The position numbers and the translations under genes were made by a program. Below the pieces are notes generated by a model, which was not told the origin of the DNA, made no database searches, and was given only the letters and a program-made list of their open reading frames with translations. This document shows, piece after piece, positions 6,889-15,476 of a stretch of DNA of 64,000 bases. How positions within the stretch are numbered: the first letter of the stretch is position 1; every line of letters starts with the position of its first letter. Source of the stretch: DASWJZ01 sp964440525 (lineage in GTDB: Bacteria; Pseudomonadota; Alphaproteobacteria; Rhizobiales; Afifellaceae). Location: contig CAYTTC010000007.1 in NCBI GenBank assembly GCA_964440525.1, positions 7,247 through 71,246 on the forward strand. Direction: 5' to 3'.

Positions 6889-8886
6889 TCAGTCGAAGCC
6901 AGCTTGGCGCAGGCCCTGCTCGTAACGGCGCGCAAACGCCGGGTCTCGAATCGGCAGAATCGAAAGCCATGCGCTGACGCTGAAGTCCGGGTGGATTTCT
7001 TTCGCCATCCGAACGTAATCGCGGGCTTTTTCTTTCTCACCCAGCATTGCCCAAGAAGCCGCAATCAACCTAAAGGCAGGGCTCTGGTCTCTCATGCGCG
7101 ACATGGATGCTATGGCATCAGAGTATCGCTCGAGCTGAAAATTAACATCGCCGGCAGTCCACCAATAAGAGTCGGGGGCCAGCGGATTCAGCTCGATAGC
7201 CCGATCGATCTTTTGTAGCGCCGAAGGCGCCTCGCAGGAATGCTGGAGCGCATCGGCGAAATCCATGAGAAGGTCTGCATGTTGCGGATTACGCCGCTCG
7301 GCGAGGCTGAAGGCTTCGAGGCTTTCATCAAAGCGGCGGGTATAGATGTTGCAGAGACCGAGCACGCGATAACCCCGCGCGTCGTCCGGGTCGATTTCAA
7401 GCGATCGGCGGGCAAGCTGCTCGGCCTCGACCAGGAGCTCGCTATCGCCGCGTGCCATCAAAAGCCACTCGAGATGGAGGGTATGTGCCAGGCCGCTGAT
7501 CGCCGGGACGAAGTCGACACAGCTATTCAGCGATGCCTTGAACGCGCGGCGGGCTTTCCGAACGCTTGGAAGGTCAAGAGTGCGCAGGAGTCGTTGGCCG
7601 GTCAGAAAGAGGTGATAGGCAGTCGGATCCTGCTCGACATCGTATCTGGAGAGCTCAACACGTTCGATTGTATCGACGAGGAGCGAAACGATGCGCACCG
7701 AGAGTTCCTTGTAGTGCTTTGCGACACTCTCCCGGCTGAACTCATATTGCTCGACCCAAATGATGTCCCGGCTGATGGCATTGACGAGCCTGACAACGAG
7801 CAGTGCCTCGCTGTCTCGGCTCTGCAATTGAGTCTCGACCGCGTAGTCGATCCGGAAAGCACGCAAGAGGGCTCTTTTGCCATTTTGGCTGAGCTCCCAC
7901 GCTGTGTGGGGAGCAACCACGGAAAGTGACTTGAACCGACACAGTCCGATCGTAATGTCCTCGACGAGAGAAGCGGCGAGCTGATGAGCGTAATCTTGGG
8001 CTCCGCTTGCTACCGGGGGCAGGATCGTGACGCGGGGCACTCCGGAGCGGAGCGCCGCCATAGGAATGATCGCATCTCTGTCGTCGGAGTCGATATTGAA
8101 TTCGATTGAAGCCGCAGAGACATCAAGCGGAGGAGTTTCAATAGCCGTTTCCTCCGGCACGGATCGCGCGCTCTGCAGCTCACGAAAAAGCTCTACCGTT
8201 GCTGAATCGGGTTCGACACCTAGGTCGGCGCTGAGCCTCTCTTCGAGATTGCGATAAACGTCGCGTACTCGCGCCGGCTCGCCATCATCGGCAAAAAGCC
8301 GCATCAAAGTCCGGTGGCTGGTCTCATTGTAGGGGTCGACCTCAATCAGCCGGCGGGCCGCGATGCGCATCGATATCCGATCGGCATCGGCCGCGGTCGG
8401 CTCCAGTCTCGTTGTCACGGCGCTGACGAACGCATCGCGAAGCTTCGTCCGCTGGACCTGCAGCCACTCGCCAGACTCGGCTTCATCCCACTGCAGCCCC
8501 TCGAGCAACTCGCCGCGATAGAGGTCGCAGAGTTTGGCCAGGTCGCTCGGATCGACCGTTGCGGAAATTTTCTGGAATTCGGCAAGGTCAATTTCGACCG
8601 ACTTCGCCAAGCGAATGTGATCTCGCTCCTCGTGGATCAGCTCGAAGCCATACTCCTTCTGGCGCTGGCGTATGCGCAGCAGGAATTTTCGCAAATTCGT
8701 CGCTGCAGTCTTCGCGTCGGGGGTTTCCCAGAGGAACTGCCGAAGCGCTGCGCGTGAGGCCGGCGCCCTACCGCTGGTCAGCAAAATGTACGCGACGAGA
8801 GCGAAGGCCTTGGCCGGAATCGGGATGAGCCTGCCTTGCTCATTGAGCAGCTGCGGTGGACCCAGGAGTGTGAGCTTGCACACCAT
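6889..8886 (-). CDS. BTAD (SARP-like) regulator with TolB-like and TPR domains
   Basis: A 665-residue transcription regulator. The N-terminus (LTLLGPPQLLNEQGRLIPIPAKAFALVAYILL) is an OmpR-type winged helix. It is followed to about residue 250 by a bacterial transcriptional activator domain with TPR-like helices (DLYRGELLEGLQWDEAESGEWL, ARRLIEVDPYNETSHRTLMRLFADDG). The middle part resembles the TolB-like N-terminal domain seen in adenylate cyclases and CadC-type proteins (VEDITIGLCRFKSLSVVAP, YAVETQLQSRDSEALLVVRL). The C-terminal 200 residues hold TPR repeats (LEIDPDDARGYRVLGLCNIYTRRFDESLEAF). I prefer ATG 8886, which starts exactly at the domain. Upstream in-frame ATG 8961 has no clear ribosome site. 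SARP-type proteins usually activate biosynthetic clusters. The position upstream of and co-oriented with the precursor operon suggests control of it, which is inference. Confidence 0.85.
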   Translation of the reverse strand: MVCKLTLLGPPQLLNEQGRLIPIPAKAFALVAYILLTSGRAPASRAALRQFLWETPDAKTAATNLRKFLLRIRQRQKEYGFELIHEERDHIRLAKSVEIDLAEFQKISATVDPSDLAKLCDLYRGELLEGLQWDEAESGEWLQVQRTKLRDAFVSAVTTRLEPTAADADRISMRIAARRLIEVDPYNETSHRTLMRLFADDGEPARVRDVYRNLEERLSADLGVEPDSATVELFRELQSARSVPEETAIETPPLDVSAASIEFNIDSDDRDAIIPMAALRSGVPRVTILPPVASGAQDYAHQLAASLVEDITIGLCRFKSLSVVAPHTAWELSQNGKRALLRAFRIDYAVETQLQSRDSEALLVVRLVNAISRDIIWVEQYEFSRESVAKHYKELSVRIVSLLVDTIERVELSRYDVEQDPTAYHLFLTGQRLLRTLDLPSVRKARRAFKASLNSCVDFVPAISGLAHTLHLEWLLMARGDSELLVEAEQLARRSLEIDPDDARGYRVLGLCNIYTRRFDESLEAFSLAERRNPQHADLLMDFADALQHSCEAPSALQKIDRAIELNPLAPDSYWWTAGDVNFQLERYSDAIASMSRMRDQSPAFRLIAASWAMLGEKEKARDYVRMAKEIHPDFSVSAWLSILPIRDPAFARRYEQGLRQAGFD

Positions 8887-8970
8887 ACCCCGACGGGACT
8901 CCCAATTTCCGGCTATTGCCGGACGGTGATTGCGCACTAATTCCACTCGGCTCACAAGCAAAAGTACTCA

Positions 8971-9011
8971 TGATGCATCGTACCGTGGTTAACGATAGTG
9001 ATGCATTAACC
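8971..9011. promoter_or_regulatory. Candidate operator: direct and inverted repeats in divergent promoter region
   Basis: In the 226-base region between the BTAD regulator and the subtilisin gene, TGATGCAT occurs twice (8971-8978 and 8999-9006), 28 bases apart in the same orientation. An inverted pair GGTTAA/TTAACC (8988-8993 and 9006-9011) overlaps the second copy. SARP-type regulators commonly bind short direct repeats near promoters, so this may be an autoregulatory site. The claim rests on pattern and position only. Confidence 0.35.
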
Positions 9012-9112
9012 AAGTGTAAATTCGCACGCACAGGGTGCAGCCACGCTTGTGCCACGCTCTGCCACGTTTTTGACACGCGTTCCGAGGTTCACATTCGCAC
9101 CGACAAGACGCG

Positions 9113-10531
9113 ATGAGGCCAATGGAACGATCATACACGATCCTCCTCGACAAGGGAGGCCGGTACGCGCGGCAGTACCGGAGCAGCCTAACCTTCGACC
9201 AACCACTTGAGCTTGCGTCGCGCTTGTCGGCCGATGCCCCGCGCCCAGCCATTCATCGCGAGAAGCTGACCGCGCAGGAGTTGCAGGAACTCACGCGGGA
9301 GCCGGACTTCGTTGCTGCCGCCGAGATCATGCGGACGCGGCTGTTGTCGCCGGTGCCCGACGGTGCCTTTGAGGAAAGCGTCGCGAGGGTCGCCGGCAGC
9401 CGCCGACGTCAGTCTTGGGGCATTGCCGCGGTAGGCGCCGACCGATCGAAATTCTCCGGCGCGGACGTCACAGTTGCCATGCTCGATACCGGGATCGACG
9501 CGGAGCATCCCGCCTTTCGCGACGTCGACATCGTAGAAAAGGATTTTACCGGCACCGGGAACGGCGATACCGACGGGCACGGAACGCATTGCGCCGGAAT
9601 CCTCTTCGGGCAGAACGTCGACGGCGTACGCATCGGCGTCGCCCCTGGGGTGCGCAGAGCATTGATCGGCAAGATTCTGGAGCGCGGCGGCGGCGATTCC
9701 GACATGCTGATCCGCGGCGTGTTATGGGCGCACGAACAAGGCGCGCACGTCATTTCGATGTCGGTCGGCTTCGACTTCGAAATGACCGTTGAAGCGCGCC
9801 TCGAGCAAGGCTGGATCGGCGAGCTGGCGACGGCGGTGACGCTCGAAGCCTACCGCGCAAACATCCGACTGCTCGATCGCCTGCTGCAAATGTTGCGCAT
9901 GCAGGAGCCGTATACCGGAGGTGCGATCATGGTCGCCGCCGCCGGCAACGATTCGAGCCGGGGGACCGATGGTGAATACATCATGTCGGCTTGTCCGCCC
10001 TCCGGTTCCGACAAGATCGTCTCGGTCGGCTCCCTGGATCCGGACCGCCTCGGCAGGGGGTACTGCGTGTCCAGCTTCTCAAACAGCGGGGTGGAGATCA
10101 CCGCGCCTGGCCGCGGCATCACCTCGGCCGCTGCGGGCGGGGGATTGAAAGTGCTGAGCGGAACCAGCGTGGCGGCGCCGCACGTGGCGGGCGTGGCCGC
10201 TTTGTGGTGGCAGGCGGTCAGACAATCCGACCTGCCCGCAAACGCCACGGTTGTTCGAGGGAAGCTGGTCGGGAGCGCGCAGGCGAAAGGCTTTTCGCCG
10301 GCGGTCTACCCGGCCGAGCGCGGTGCCGGCCGCGTCTCGGCCCCGCAGGACGGACTGGCGATTTCGTCGAGATCGGCGGAGCGCGGCGCGCGAAGCCCGT
10401 GGCCGCGCGGCGACCTTGCCTGGGCTGCTGAAGGGCCCCGAAGGATGGCCGGCTCCGATTTCGAGCCGATATCGATCGACATTGGCAGAGCCCGCTCGGC
10501 CTCGCCCGGCAGGCGCCGGGACCTCTGCTGA
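9113..10531 (+). CDS. S8 family serine peptidase (subtilisin-like)
   Basis: A 472-residue subtilisin-type protease. The catalytic triad is complete: Asp125 in AMLDTGID, His156 in GHGTHCAG and Ser352 in LSGTSVAAPHVAG, with the oxyanion Asn279 in AAAGND. Residues 1-100 look like a prodomain or accessory region. There is no signal peptide, which suggests cytoplasmic action. The last 60 residues are Arg/Ser/Ala-rich and of unclear origin. An alternative start is ATG 9122. The gene diverges from the BTAD regulator next to the YcaO-TfuA operon. S8 proteases cut precursor peptides in cyanobactin (PatA/PatG) and some other RiPP pathways, so release of the repeated modules is a reasonable but unproven role. 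A housekeeping protease is the alternative. Confidence 0.88.
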   Translation: MRPMERSYTILLDKGGRYARQYRSSLTFDQPLELASRLSADAPRPAIHREKLTAQELQELTREPDFVAAAEIMRTRLLSPVPDGAFEESVARVAGSRRRQSWGIAAVGADRSKFSGADVTVAMLDTGIDAEHPAFRDVDIVEKDFTGTGNGDTDGHGTHCAGILFGQNVDGVRIGVAPGVRRALIGKILERGGGDSDMLIRGVLWAHEQGAHVISMSVGFDFEMTVEARLEQGWIGELATAVTLEAYRANIRLLDRLLQMLRMQEPYTGGAIMVAAAGNDSSRGTDGEYIMSACPPSGSDKIVSVGSLDPDRLGRGYCVSSFSNSGVEITAPGRGITSAAAGGGLKVLSGTSVAAPHVAGVAALWWQAVRQSDLPANATVVRGKLVGSAQAKGFSPAVYPAERGAGRVSAPQDGLAISSRSAERGARSPWPRGDLAWAAEGPRRMAGSDFEPISIDIGRARSASPGRRRDLC

Positions 10532-10621
10532 CGGCCTGTCACGCTTCGGCCACGCCGGGGGGAGTTGAATGCCAATCATGGTGGACTGGCGGTTGGCGTA
10601 GGAATTTGGGAGGGACAACGT

Positions 10622-10936
10622 GTGAGTGAGCCAGGCGAACCAAGCTTCCCGCTCTCGCTCGATGTCGTGCGGGCGCGGATCTTCTATCTTGCGAGTGACG
10701 TCGAGCCGGTCAGCCCTCCGGCTGCAATGCTCCTCAGGGCCGTTGCCGACGCCATCGAGGAAGGCGGCAGCGCCGCCGGGCAACTCAACGAGCCCGCGAA
10801 TTCGAATGGCGCCCTTGCCGCGGGGTTTTCCCAAGCGTCAGCGATTCGGACCCTCGGCTCTCGCGGGCGAGATGCAGCACCAGCTTCAGAACGGCGCCTC
10901 GGAGTTGTGAGTTCGCAATCCGGCTATAAGCGCTGA
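10622..10936 (+). CDS. Hypothetical small protein
   Basis: A 104-residue reading frame from GTG 10622 after a GGGAGG site. An in-frame ATG at 10565 would lengthen it but lacks a ribosome site. The first 50 residues look like a real soluble protein (PSFPLSLDVVRARIFYLASDVEPVSPPAAMLLRAVADAIEEG), mostly helical, with no Cys and no membrane segment. The C-terminal 50 residues overlap the antisense XRE gene and may be less constrained. It lies 90 bases after the protease gene on the same strand and may be co-transcribed. I do not recognise the family. Its closeness to the RiPP island makes it a candidate accessory or immunity protein, without direct evidence. Confidence 0.5.
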   Translation: MSEPGEPSFPLSLDVVRARIFYLASDVEPVSPPAAMLLRAVADAIEEGGSAAGQLNEPANSNGALAAGFSQASAIRTLGSRGRDAAPASERRLGVVSSQSGYKR

Positions 10937-11234
10937 GGAGGTCAGCCGCGCCGGGTATCAAGAAGAGGCTCTGTCCCGGTGACGCCTGCGGCTTCGACGA
11001 ATTCACTGCGCTGAGGGCGGCGAAGAAGTAACCGATCGGCGCATCGAGCGCCTTGCTTGCATTGCCGAGCCGCACGGCGCCCATTCGTGCGGCGCCGCTT
11101 TCGAAATTTTCAATTTCCCGCACGCTGACGCCAAGGATCCGAGCCAGGCGCTGCTCGCTCATGGCGTGTTGCTTGCGGCGCAGGCGAACACGCGACCCCA
11201 CGATCTGGTCACCCGAGGTCACTTTCCTCGACAT
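10785..11234 (-). CDS. XRE family helix-turn-helix regulator
   Basis: A 149-residue DNA-binding protein. Residues about 10-70 form an XRE/Cro-type helix-turn-helix (VGSRVRLRRKQHAMSEQRLARILGVS, then VREIENFESGAARMG). The centre (DAPIGYFFAALS) and the helix LLSAYSRIANSQLRGAVLKLVLHLAR are the normal tail of alphaproteobacterial XRE regulators. The ATG at 11234 is preceded by GGGGGAG. In-frame upstream ATGs have no such site. The last 50 codons overlap the 3' end of the small plus-strand gene by 152 bases, an unusually long convergent overlap. It may regulate the neighbouring RiPP-like island, but no target site was found. Confidence 0.78.
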   Translation of the reverse strand: MSRKVTSGDQIVGSRVRLRRKQHAMSEQRLARILGVSVREIENFESGAARMGAVRLGNASKALDAPIGYFFAALSAVNSSKPQASPGQSLFLIPGAADLLSAYSRIANSQLRGAVLKLVLHLARESRGSESLTLGKTPRQGRHSNSRAR

Positions 11235-11408
11235 CGCGCTCCCCCGCCAAGAGCTGATCGGGATGCGCGCCACCCGTCCAGGCTGTCCCCGTGGGCGCGC
11301 ACTCACATCAACGGTTGCGATACGCCGAATTACGCCGGACCGTTCAAGAAGTCCACTGTGGCTGGTGCAAAGCTCGTACGGCGACGCAGGGAAGAAGATG
11401 GACCCCAA

Positions 11409-11570
11409 TCATTTCCGCAACGGCGCGCAGGATTCCCGCACAATGAGGGTGGGCTGCAGGACGAGCCGCTTGGCGGGCTTGTTGGAGGGCGGGTGATCCG
11501 GTCGACCAGCAGGCGGACCGCCTCAAGGCCATCTCGCTGACCGGCTGGCGCACCGTCGTGCCAGCTAATC
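11409..11570 (-). pseudogene. Remnant of a LacI-family regulator (C-terminus only)
   Basis: Read on the minus strand, this stretch encodes the typical last ~50 residues of a LacI-type sugar regulator, broken over shifting frames: TTVRQPVSEMAL, then after a frame change EAVRLLVDRITRPP, then after another NKPAKRLVLQPTLIVRESC followed by APLRK and a stop at 11411-11409. The order and content match the LacI family C-terminus, but no single frame covers it and nothing of the DNA-binding domain is visible upstream. A stop codon sits just before the fragment. I infer a decayed gene fragment. Sequencing error alone would not explain the missing 250 N-terminal residues. Confidence 0.7.
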
Positions 11571-11832
11571 GTTTAGCTATCTATTTCATCGCCTTCATAC
11601 CGCTTACCTACTGATTTTGCTACAGATCTTGCTGCGAGGGGAGTCCTTGACGGTTCCATTGGCGAAACGGTTCATCCGATGATCGGAGCCGAGCGCGTCG
11701 CCGACGACAAAGGCCACCGCCCCGCCGCGCAAAGGGGAGATTTGGCGCCACACGTTGCCGCGTAGGCTCGCTCTCTTGCCCGGTCCCTTCAAGTTCCCAT
11801 AGATGCCGGTCGGTGCGAGAGAGGCTGCGGAG

Positions 11833-13053
11833 ATGGCTGAACCGGCGTGCGACAGGATTTTCCGCGATGCCCGGCTTCTGACCTGCGACCCGGCGCGGCC
11901 CGATCTCGGGCTCATCGAGCGCGGGGCGATAGCCGTCAAGAACGGCCGTATCCTCTACGCCGGGGCGGAGGCTGAGCTCCCGGCTGCGCTCAAATCGGCC
12001 GCTAAGACGACGGACTTCGAGGGCCGTCTGGTCACACCCGGCCTGATCGATTGCCACACCCATCTCGTCTTCGCCGGCGACCGCGCTGCCGAATGGGAGA
12101 TGCGCCAGCGTGGCGCGAGCTACGAGGAGATTGCGCGGGCCGGCGGCGGCATCTTGTCAACGGTCAAGGCGACACGCGCGGCAAGCGAGGATGAGCTCGT
12201 GGCGTCGGCGCTCCCGCGCCTCGACGCGCTCATTGGAGAAGGTGTCACGACGGTCGAGATCAAGTCCGGTTACGGCCTCGATCGCGAAAACGAAGCGAAG
12301 ATGCTGCGTGCCGCGACGCGGCTGGCGCGCGAGCGCGACGTGACGGTCGTTCGCACTTTTCTCGGCGCGCACGCGCTGCCGCCCGAGGCCGGCGGCGACA
12401 AATCCCGCTATATTGCGCAGGTCTGCGACGAGCAGCTCCCTTATGTCGCGAAGGAAGGCCTCGCCGACGCGGTCGACGGGTTTTGCGAAAAGATTGCCTT
12501 CTCGCCGGACGAGATGGCGCGCGTCTTCGACGCCGCTCGCAGGCATGGCCTTCCCGTAAAACTCCACGCCGAGCAGCTCTCCAATTGCGGCGGCGCGAAA
12601 CTCGCCGCGCGCTATGGTGCGCTCTCCGCTGATCATCTCGAATATCTCGACGACGAGGGTGTTGCGACGCTTGGCCGGGCGGGGACGGTAGCGGTGCTGC
12701 TTCCCGGCGCCTTCTACTTTCTGAAGGAGACGCAAAAGCCGCCGGTCGAAGCGCTCCGGCGCGCTGGCGTTCCGATGGCGGTGGCGACCGATTGCAATCC
12801 GGGCTCTTCGCCGCTCACCTCGCTTCTCCTTGCCATGAACATGGCGGCGACGCTCTTCGGCCTAACCGTGGAGGAGTGCCTCCTCGGCGTGACCCGCAAC
12901 GCCGCCCGCGCGCTTGGAAAACTCGCCGAGATCGGCACACTCGAAGCCGGCAAATGCTGCGATCTCGCGGTCTGGGACGCCGAGCGGCCGGCCGAGTTCA
13001 TCTATCGAATGGGCTTCAATCCGCTCTATGCTCGCATCCGGAGGGGGCGATGA
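11833..13053 (+). CDS. hutI: Imidazolonepropionase
   Basis: Third enzyme of histidine degradation: hydrolyses 4-imidazolone-5-propanoate to N-formimidoyl-L-glutamate. The 406-residue amidohydrolase shows the metal site DCHTHLVFAG, the substrate-binding block AGGGILSTVKATRAASEDEL, the HAEQLS motif with a metal His and VATDCNPGSSP with the catalytic Asp. I chose ATG 11833 (MAEPACDRIFRDARLLT), which fits the family start. ATG 11803 would add ten residues. It is the first gene of hutI-H-G-U-F, and its stop overlaps the hutH start by four bases. No hutC repressor is visible upstream. Only the remnant of a LacI-type gene and the XRE gene are there. Confidence 0.95.
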   Translation: MAEPACDRIFRDARLLTCDPARPDLGLIERGAIAVKNGRILYAGAEAELPAALKSAAKTTDFEGRLVTPGLIDCHTHLVFAGDRAAEWEMRQRGASYEEIARAGGGILSTVKATRAASEDELVASALPRLDALIGEGVTTVEIKSGYGLDRENEAKMLRAATRLARERDVTVVRTFLGAHALPPEAGGDKSRYIAQVCDEQLPYVAKEGLADAVDGFCEKIAFSPDEMARVFDAARRHGLPVKLHAEQLSNCGGAKLAARYGALSADHLEYLDDEGVATLGRAGTVAVLLPGAFYFLKETQKPPVEALRRAGVPMAVATDCNPGSSPLTSLLLAMNMAATLFGLTVEECLLGVTRNAARALGKLAEIGTLEAGKCCDLAVWDAERPAEFIYRMGFNPLYARIRRGR

Positions 13054-14582
13054 GCGGGATTGTCCTGAAGCCCGGCGCCGTGCCGCTCGCCGATTGGCGA
13101 AGCATCTATCGCGGCGCGGGCGTCACGCTAGATCCCGCCTGCCGCGGGGGCGTCGTGGCGGCGGCTGAGCTGGTCGCGTCGATCGTCGAGAAGGGCGAGC
13201 CGGTCTACGGCATCAATACCGGCTTCGGGAAGCTCGCGACGGTCAAGATCGACGCCGCCGATCTGACGAGGCTGCAGCGGAACATCGTACTCTCGCACGC
13301 CGCGGGGGTAGGGGAGCCGACGCCGGGCGCGGTCGTGCGGCTGATGATGGCGCTGAAGCTTGCGAGCCTCGCGCAGGGCGCCTCCGGCGTGCGGCTCGAA
13401 ACGCTCGATCTGCTCGAGGCCATGCTCATTTGGGACGTGATTCCGGTGGTGCCGTCGCAGGGCTCGGCCGGCGCCTCCGGCGACCTTGCGCCGCTCGCCC
13501 ATATGACCGCCGTCATGATCGGCGTCGGCGAAGCCTATTCGGACGGCGCAATGGTGCCGGCCGTCGAGGCGCTGGCCGCAGCCGGGCTGAAGCCGATCGA
13601 GCTCGGCCCGAAGGAGGGCCTGGCACTCCTCAACGGCACGCAGTTTTCGACCGCCTTCGCGCTCGCCGGCTTCTTCGAAGTAGAGCTTGCCTTCCGTTCG
13701 GCGCTCGTCACCGGCGCGCTCTCGACGGACGCGGCGCGCGGGTCCGACGCGCCCTTCGATCCACGCATCCATCGTCTCAGGCGCCACCAGGGTCAGATCG
13801 ACGTGGCGGACGCACTCCGCGCGCTGATGCAGGGAAGCGCCATTCGCGAGTCGCACCGCGTCGGTGACGAGCGCGTGCAGGACCCATACTGCATCCGCTG
13901 TCAGCCGCAGGTGATGGGGGCGGCGCTAGACGTGCTCAAGAGTGCGGCCGCGATGCTTGCGACCGAGGCCAACGGCGTTTCCGACAATCCGCTGATCTTT
14001 CCCGAGGACGGGGAGGCGCTTTCCGGCGGCAACTTTCACGCCGAGCCGGTTGCTTTCGCCGCCGACATGATCGCGATCGCGCTTTGCGAGATCGGGTCGC
14101 TCAGCGAACGGCGGACCGCCATGCTCGTCGATCCGGCGCTCTCCGGGCTGCCGGCGTTTTTGACCCCGCGACCGGGGCTGAACTCCGGCTTCATGATCCC
14201 GCAGGTGACCGCGGCCGCGCTCGTCTCGGAGAACAAGCAAAAAGCTTTTCCGGCGAGCGTCGATTCGATCCCGACCTCGGCCAACCAGGAAGACCATGTC
14301 TCCATGGCGGCGCACGGGGCGCGGCGGCTGCTTCCCATGGCCGACAACCTTTTCGCGGTGCTCGCGATCGAACTCCTTTCGGCGGCGCAGGGCTGCGAGT
14401 TCCATGCGCCGCTTCTGTCGAGCCCGCCGCTTGAAAAAGTTCGCTCCACCTTGCGCGAGAAGGTGCCGAGGCTCGACGAGGATCGGCACTTGCACCCCGA
14501 CATCGAGGCGGCAATCGCCCTTATCCGGAGTGCCGCGATTGTGAACGCGGCCGGAATCGAATTGCTTCCGAGGCTCGCCTGA
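13050..14582 (+). CDS. hutH: Histidine ammonia-lyase
   Basis: First step of histidine catabolism: removes ammonia from L-histidine to give urocanate, without external cofactor. The 510-residue protein has the Ala-Ser-Gly triad that cyclises to the MIO electrophile in GSAGASGDLAPLAH, the substrate block YGINTGFGKLA, QDPYCIRCQPQVMG and the C-terminal SIPTSANQEDHVSM. The ATG overlaps the hutI stop (ATGA), so translation is probably coupled. Length and motifs are complete, and no odd feature was noted. It acts in the cytoplasm as a homotetramer in characterised members. Confidence 0.96.
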   Translation: MSGIVLKPGAVPLADWRSIYRGAGVTLDPACRGGVVAAAELVASIVEKGEPVYGINTGFGKLATVKIDAADLTRLQRNIVLSHAAGVGEPTPGAVVRLMMALKLASLAQGASGVRLETLDLLEAMLIWDVIPVVPSQGSAGASGDLAPLAHMTAVMIGVGEAYSDGAMVPAVEALAAAGLKPIELGPKEGLALLNGTQFSTAFALAGFFEVELAFRSALVTGALSTDAARGSDAPFDPRIHRLRRHQGQIDVADALRALMQGSAIRESHRVGDERVQDPYCIRCQPQVMGAALDVLKSAAAMLATEANGVSDNPLIFPEDGEALSGGNFHAEPVAFAADMIAIALCEIGSLSERRTAMLVDPALSGLPAFLTPRPGLNSGFMIPQVTAAALVSENKQKAFPASVDSIPTSANQEDHVSMAAHGARRLLPMADNLFAVLAIELLSAAQGCEFHAPLLSSPPLEKVRSTLREKVPRLDEDRHLHPDIEAAIALIRSAAIVNAAGIELLPRLA

Positions 14583-14591
14583 GAGCGGTGG

Positions 14592-15416
14592 ATGAGTGAC
14601 GTTGTCGACATCCGGCGCGGAAACCTCCCGCTTCTCCTCAGCATTCCGCATACGGGGACGGAGATTCCGCCGGAGATCGAAGCGGGCCTCGTCTCCGGCT
14701 GGCTCGCCCGCAAGGACACGGATTGGTGGATCGAGCGCCTCTATGACTTTTCGGGCGATCTCGGCGCCACCATTCTCCGCGCTACTCATTCGCGGACGGT
14801 CATCGACGTGAACCGCGACCCCTCCGGCGCCTCGCTCTATCCCGGCCAGACCACGACCCGACTTTGCCCGACCGAGACATTCGACGGAGAGCCGCTCTAC
14901 AAGCCGAACCGCGAGCCGGACGCGTTGGAGATCGACCGCCGCCGTCGGCTCTATTTCGATCCATACCACGCGGCGCTTTCTGGCGAGATCGCGCGGTTGC
15001 GGCAATCGCATCCCCGCGTCGTCCTCTTCGACTGCCATTCGATCCGCTCGGTGATCCCGCGGCTTTTCGAAGGCGAGCTTCCGCATATGAATATCGGCAC
15101 GAACTCAGGCACGAGCTGCGACCTGGCGTTCGCTCACGTGGTTGCGGCGATCTGCGACGTCTCCGGATTCTCATGGGCGTCAAACGTTCGCTTCAAGGGC
15201 GGCTGGATCACCCGCAACCATGGCCGCCCCGCGCTCGACGTCCACGCGGTGCAGATGGAGCTTGCCTGCCGATCTTATCTGCGCGAGCCGATTCCAGTCG
15301 TCGATGAAGCGAACTGGCCGCCGGCCTATGACGAGGCGCACGCCGCCGAGATGCGCAGCGTTTTGAAGTCCATTCTCAGAGCCTGCCTCTCATTCGCGTG
15401 CCGGGAGCCCGGTTGA
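14592..15416 (+). CDS. hutG: N-formylglutamate deformylase
   Basis: Last step of the five-step histidine pathway: hydrolyses N-formyl-L-glutamate to glutamate and formate. The 274-residue protein carries the N-formylglutamate amidohydrolase signature (LLLSIPHTGTEIPPEI, DTDWWIERLYDF, VIDVNRDPSGASLYPGQ, LFDCHSIRSVIP). It starts nine bases after hutH. Its presence together with HutF shows the variant that releases formate and ammonia rather than formamide. Downstream, before hutU, a toxin-antitoxin pair interrupts the operon. Confidence 0.93.
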   Translation: MSDVVDIRRGNLPLLLSIPHTGTEIPPEIEAGLVSGWLARKDTDWWIERLYDFSGDLGATILRATHSRTVIDVNRDPSGASLYPGQTTTRLCPTETFDGEPLYKPNREPDALEIDRRRRLYFDPYHAALSGEIARLRQSHPRVVLFDCHSIRSVIPRLFEGELPHMNIGTNSGTSCDLAFAHVVAAICDVSGFSWASNVRFKGGWITRNHGRPALDVHAVQMELACRSYLREPIPVVDEANWPPAYDEAHAAEMRSVLKSILRACLSFACREPG

Positions 15417-15432
15417 ATCCGAGGAGAGAAAG

Positions 15433-15462
15433 GTCTATGTGACTACATGTAGTCACATAGAC
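15433..15462. promoter_or_regulatory. Perfect 30-bp palindrome, putative toxin-antitoxin operator
   Basis: Each arm is GTCTATGTGACTACA followed directly by its complement, with no mismatch and no spacer. It ends 14 bases before the antitoxin ATG, with GGAGGAG immediately after it as the ribosome site. Perfect palindromes in this place are typical operators bound by Phd-type antitoxins or toxin-antitoxin complexes. The transcript could also form a stem at this point that affects antitoxin and hutU translation. Confidence 0.75.
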
Positions 15463-15476
15463 GGAGGAGACGGCCC

